64,000 bases of DNA from Nocardioides cavernae (lineage in GTDB: Bacteria; Actinomycetota; Actinomycetes; Propionibacteriales; Nocardioidaceae), in assembly GCF_016907475.1 (NCBI RefSeq), contig NZ_JAFBCA010000001.1, forward strand, positions 2,418,001-2,482,000, given 5' to 3'. How positions within the stretch are numbered: position 1 is the first letter of the stretch; each line of letters opens with the position of its first letter. Made by a program: the position numbers and the translations under genes. A model generated the notes under the pieces. The model made no database searches. It was not told the origin of the DNA and worked only from the letters and a program-made list of their open reading frames with translations. This document shows, piece after piece, positions 61,184-64,000 of the stretch.

Positions 61184-62353
61184 ATGACCGAGACCCCACT
61201 GCTCCACGTCGACATGGACGCGTTCTACGCCTCCGTCGCGCTCCGCGAGCGCCCCGACCTGGTCGACCAGCCGGTCGTGGTGGGCGGCAGCGGTCGAGGC
61301 GTGGTGCTGGCCGCCAACTACGTCGCCCGCCGCTACGGCATCCGGTCGGCGCTCCCGATGACCCGCGTCCGCCGCCTCTGCCCGCACGTCGTGGTGCTCC
61401 AGCCCGACTACTCCACCTTCACCAGCGTCTCCGCGTCGGTGATGGAGACCTTCCGCGACGTCACCCCCGTGGTGGAGGCGATGTCGCTCGACGAGGCGTT
61501 CCTCGACGTGAGGGGGTCGACGCGCCGCCTCGGCACCCCCGCCGAGATCGCCGAGCACCTCCGCGCGACGATCCACGACGAGCAGGGCATCACCTGCTCC
61601 GTCGGGGTGGCGGCGTCGGTGTCGGTGGCCAAGGTCGCGAGTCGCCGCGCCAAGCCCGACGGCGTGGTGGTGGTGCCTCCGGCGGAGGTCACCTCTTTCC
61701 TGCACCCGCTCGACGTCGGCGAGCTCTACGGCGTGGGGGAGAAGACGCAGGCGCTCCTGCACCGCTTCGGCCTGCTCACGGTCGGCGACGTCGCCCACAC
61801 CCCGCTCCAGACCCTCCAGCGTGCGGTCGGCGACCACCTCGGTCGCCAGCTCCACCACCTGGCCTGGGGCACCGACCGCAGCGACCTCACCCCGACGGCA
61901 GGTCCGCACGAGCCCGAGCGGTCCATGGGGGCCGACGAGACCTTCGCGCGCGACACCGACGACCGCGAGGTGATCGTCCGCGAGCTGCTGCGCCTCTCGG
62001 CCCGCGTGGCCGGACGCATGCGCGCGGCGGAGGTGGCCGGGCGCACCGTCACCCTCAAGGTGCGCTTCGCCGACTTCACCACCATCACCCGCTCGCGCAC
62101 GATGCCCGAGGCCACCGACGTCACTGTCGAGGTGCACCGCGCGGTGACCCGGCTCTACGACGCGCTCGGGCTCCAGCGCGCACGCCTGCGACTGGTCGGC
62201 GTACGGGTGGAGGGACTGGTGCCGCGCGCGACGGTGCACCGGCAGCTCGTCCTCGGCGAGCCGGAGCACGGGTGGGCCGAGGCGGACCGCGCGGTGGACC
62301 GCGCGACACGGCGGTTCGGGGCCGCGGCGGTCCGTCCGGCGAGCCTGGTCTGA
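61184..62353 (+). CDS. dinB: DNA polymerase IV (Y family)
   Basis: A 389-residue Y-family polymerase. HVDMDAFYASVALRERPDL carries the first catalytic Asp (Asp10) and VEAMSLDEAFLDV the Asp/Glu pair (about 103-109). HhH and little-finger regions follow (YGVGEKTQALLHRFGLLTVGD). Catalytic residues are complete, so it is a true polymerase rather than an ImuB. The clamp motif at the end is weak (QLVLGE). GGAGG precedes the start at 61184. It lies 3' of the SOS-controlled dnaE2 and may supply the Y-family partner. Confidence 0.93.
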   Translation: MTETPLLHVDMDAFYASVALRERPDLVDQPVVVGGSGRGVVLAANYVARRYGIRSALPMTRVRRLCPHVVVLQPDYSTFTSVSASVMETFRDVTPVVEAMSLDEAFLDVRGSTRRLGTPAEIAEHLRATIHDEQGITCSVGVAASVSVAKVASRRAKPDGVVVVPPAEVTSFLHPLDVGELYGVGEKTQALLHRFGLLTVGDVAHTPLQTLQRAVGDHLGRQLHHLAWGTDRSDLTPTAGPHEPERSMGADETFARDTDDREVIVRELLRLSARVAGRMRAAEVAGRTVTLKVRFADFTTITRSRTMPEATDVTVEVHRAVTRLYDALGLQRARLRLVGVRVEGLVPRATVHRQLVLGEPEHGWAEADRAVDRATRRFGAAAVRPASLV

Positions 62354-62446
62354 CGTCCCTCTCCTGCCCCGGGGGTGAATTTTCCGGGGACGCCTACCGT
62401 AGGTGGTGGCGGGTGCCTAGACTTGCCCCAGAGGTGAGGAGGAAAC

Positions 62447-62884
62447 GTGGAGCTCTCCGAAGAAGAACTGCGAATGCTCGAGCAGATGGAGCGCGCCCTC
62501 GTCGAAGAGGACCCCAAGCTCGCCTCGACCTTGCGCGGCACCTCCTTCCAACGGGCCGCACGTCGCCGCATGATCCTCGGCGGGGCGATCCTCCTCGTCG
62601 GCATCGGCCTCCTGATCGTCGCGGTGCTGCTCGACCTGACCGCCGTCCTCCAGACGATCACCGGCGTCCTCGGCTTCGTGGTGATGCTCGCCGGCGCGAT
62701 CCTGGCCCTCACCTCCGCGCGCAGTCCCGGCCGCGCGACGCCCAAGGTTCGCGCCTCGGGACGCACCGGGTTCGGCGTCGTCGACGGCGGCCGCCCGCAC
62801 CGTCCCAGCCGCCAGCGCTCCGGGGGCCACTTCATGGAGCGCATGGAGGAGCGGTGGCGCCGCCGCCGCGAGCGCGGCCTCTGA
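62447..62884 (+). CDS. DUF3040 membrane protein
   Basis: A 145-residue DUF3040 protein: ELSEEELRMLEQMERALVEEDPKLASTLRG at the N-terminus, two helices (LGGAILLVGIGLLIVAVLLDL, ITGVLGFVVMLAGAILAL) and a basic, probably disordered C-terminus. In actinobacteria it lies next to the division/cell-wall cluster (Rv2169c, as I recall). The GTG start follows GGAGG. Role unknown. Confidence 0.88.
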   Translation: MELSEEELRMLEQMERALVEEDPKLASTLRGTSFQRAARRRMILGGAILLVGIGLLIVAVLLDLTAVLQTITGVLGFVVMLAGAILALTSARSPGRATPKVRASGRTGFGVVDGGRPHRPSRQRSGGHFMERMEERWRRRRERGL

Positions 62885-62903
62885 CCACCTGATCGCACCC
62901 CAT

Positions 62904-62925
62904 CGCCCGGTCCTCGGACCGGGCG
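62904..62925. terminator. Terminator hairpin after DUF3040
   Basis: CGCCCGGTC (62904-62912) pairs with GACCGGGCG (62917-62925) around CTCG, followed by TTCGT. It is 20 bp past the DUF3040 stop. Confidence 0.75.
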
Positions 62926-62980
62926 TTCGTGCGTCCGCTGCGCGTCACCCTCCGGCGTACGACCTCGGCGCGCACACGGA

Positions 62981-63075
62981 CGTCATGGGACGTGGTCGTC
63001 CGGGCGGCCGGCCGCCATGACGTCATCGATCGACGTCATGGTCGCTGGCGGCCAGGACGGCCGGACGCCATGACG
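62981..63075. repeat. Two tandem 42-nt inverted-repeat units
   Basis: Unit 1 (62981-63022) and unit 2 (63034-63075) are each 42 nt, begin CGTCATGG and end GCCATGACG, and are separated by 11 nt. Each unit can fold on itself by pairing its ends, and the cores share GGCGGCC and GGCCGG parts but are not identical. The inner facing ends also form the palindrome-like CCATGACGTC and GACGTCATGG. The arrangement looks like a REP/BIME-type intergenic element between convergent genes. Confidence 0.7.
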
Positions 63076-63111
63076 TTCCGGTACGACGCCGCCGTCCCAG
63101 CGCCGGTCGGG

Positions 63112-64000
63112 TCAGCCGACCAGCTCGTCGACCGTCCGGGTCGACTCGTGGTCCGGGGTCGTGGTCGAGGCCCGGCCCGCGCGGGCACGCGGACGCCACG
63201 ACCTGCGCTGCCCCACGACGGACGTGGGCCACCACTCGGCGCGGCGCGCCTCACGCGACGTCACTCCGGCGGCGAGCGACTCCTCGACGAGGACGAGGTC
63301 GCCGGCGAGGTGGTCGGCGGTGAAGATCTCGGGGTTGCGGGCGTAGCGGCTGCGTTCGAGAGCCGAGACGAGCCGGTCGAGGGCCTGAGCCGCCTCGGGC
63401 GCCTGGTCGCGACCGCGTCGTGGACGGTCGGGTCGCGAGCCGTCGTGGACGGGCATCGCCAGCAGGTGGCCGAGCCACTCGCCGGCGCGCCGGGGCGACC
63501 GGCCCACCGGCCAGGCGTGGCCGAGGTCGATCGCGACGTCGCGGAGCTCGACCCAGAGGTCCTCGACGTCCCCGTCGAGGCGGCGCCGGCGTCGCGCCGT
63601 GCGGACCAGCCGGGGCGTCAGCAGCAGGAGGCCCACCAGCGCCAGGCCCAGCAGGCCTGCGACGAGCGGCACCCAGGGGATCGACGAGGCGCTGCTGTCG
63701 TCGGCAGCCGCGTCGGCGGCGGCGTCGGCGCCGCGCTCGGGCAGGTCCTCACTGGGGCGGGCGGCACTCGGCGTGGGCGTCTCGGTGACCGCGGCGAACT
63801 GCGCCTCGGTGTAGTCCGGGGGCCGGCTGGTGCGGGTCTGGGGAGTGGGCTCGAAGCGCACCCAGCCCGATCCGGGGAAGTACAGCTCGGGCCAGGCGTG
63901 CAGGTCGCGCGAGGAGAACTCCCACGAGCCGTTGGTGGCCCGCTCGGGCTCGAGGAAGCCGACCGCCACCCGGCTCGGGATGCCGATGATGCGCGCCATG
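63112..64000 (-). CDS. Transglutaminase-like membrane protein (5' part outside window)
   Basis: Only the C-terminal 295 residues are inside the window. They start within the transglutaminase core: GIPSRVAVGFLEPE, then WEFSSRDLHAWPELYFPGSGWVRFEPTP, containing the catalytic His and Asp; the Cys would be upstream. A linker and one membrane helix follow (IPWVPLVAGLLGLALVGLLLL), then a cytoplasmic helical tail. In actinobacteria, such genes often accompany a DUF58 protein and a MoxR ATPase near the division cluster. The reading frame reaches the window edge. Confidence 0.88.
   Translation of the reverse strand, partial: MARIIGIPSRVAVGFLEPERATNGSWEFSSRDLHAWPELYFPGSGWVRFEPTPQTRTSRPPDYTEAQFAAVTETPTPSAARPSEDLPERGADAAADAAADDSSASSIPWVPLVAGLLGLALVGLLLLTPRLVRTARRRRRLDGDVEDLWVELRDVAIDLGHAWPVGRSPRRAGEWLGHLLAMPVHDGSRPDRPRRGRDQAPEAAQALDRLVSALERSRYARNPEIFTADHLAGDLVLVEESLAAGVTSREARRAEWWPTSVVGQRRSWRPRARAGRASTTTPDHESTRTVDELVG

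Noticed and set aside
62981..63075. Tandem repeats as a CRISPR array
   Set aside because: Only two units with an 11-nt gap, internally variable, and no cas genes; the pattern fits hairpin repeats.

Overview
The window is very GC-rich DNA with dense, often overlapping genes (ATGA, GTGA and TGATG junctions), many GTG starts and actinobacterial signature families: an Rv2175c-type DNA-binding protein, a PASTA kinase, class II DAHP synthase, DUF3040, DUF6504, an SAV_6107 HEPN protein, MacRS and a class F sortase. This points to a high-GC Gram-positive actinobacterium, most likely a Nocardioides-like member of the Propionibacteriales. The lineage is an inference from gene content and style; there is no rRNA in the window. 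I found no tRNA, rRNA, CRISPR array, insertion sequence or integrase.

Region 1 (1-16.4 kb) is dominated by a Flp/Tad pilus locus read on the minus strand. Two Flp prepilin genes (1.0-1.4 kb) lie downstream of a tightly packed operon, cpaB-tadZ-tadA-VWA/tadB-tadC, which ends in a sensor kinase and a LuxR-type response regulator (10.5 to 2.0 kb). The pseudopilin genes tadE and tadG-like sit apart at 14.7-16.4 kb, behind a housekeeping block of acyl-CoA ligase, SRPBCC protein, ArsA-type ATPase and a small CxxC protein. A 14-bp motif (CTAGTCAYTTCGGG) lies upstream of both tad transcription units. No prepilin peptidase is present.

Region 2 (16.5-30.4 kb) holds ROK glucokinase, a TIGR00300-type enzyme, an esterase, a lysophospholipid acyltransferase, and the MacS/MacR pair separated by an HTTM-family membrane gene pair and a flavin-reductase-like gene. 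It continues with a three-gene cell-surface operon (DUF4397 protein, class F sortase, Pro-rich anchored protein), arylamine and GNAT acetyltransferases, a coiled-coil protein and an unrecognised membrane protein.

Region 3 (30.4-44.3 kb) is metabolic and transport: a DUF1028 gene and glpK joined by a tiny bridging ORF, an MFS exporter, PPi-dependent phosphofructokinase, an APC permease, a secreted phosphoesterase, class II DAHP synthase, a threonine aldolase-like lyase and an EamA transporter.

Region 4 (44.3-54.9 kb) is cell-wall and signalling related: PASTA Ser/Thr kinase, LysM/transglycosylase, a GH16-like secreted protein, an Rv2175c homologue coupled to a barnase-type RNase and a barstar, polyprenyl synthetase, methylenetetrahydrofolate reductase and several small families. 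From memory, the gene content from fadD through aroG, the PASTA kinase, Rv2175c, the prenyl synthase, metF and DUF3040 parallels the Mycobacterium Rv2187-Rv2169 neighbourhood, so it is an old conserved backbone into which the tad genes and others are interleaved.

Region 5 (55.4-62.4 kb) is a DNA-damage mutagenesis operon. A perfect LexA/SOS box precedes DUF6504, a HEPN protein and dnaE2, followed by a methyltransferase and dinB. The window ends with DUF3040, a tandem 42-nt hairpin repeat, and the 3' part of a transglutaminase gene on the minus strand.
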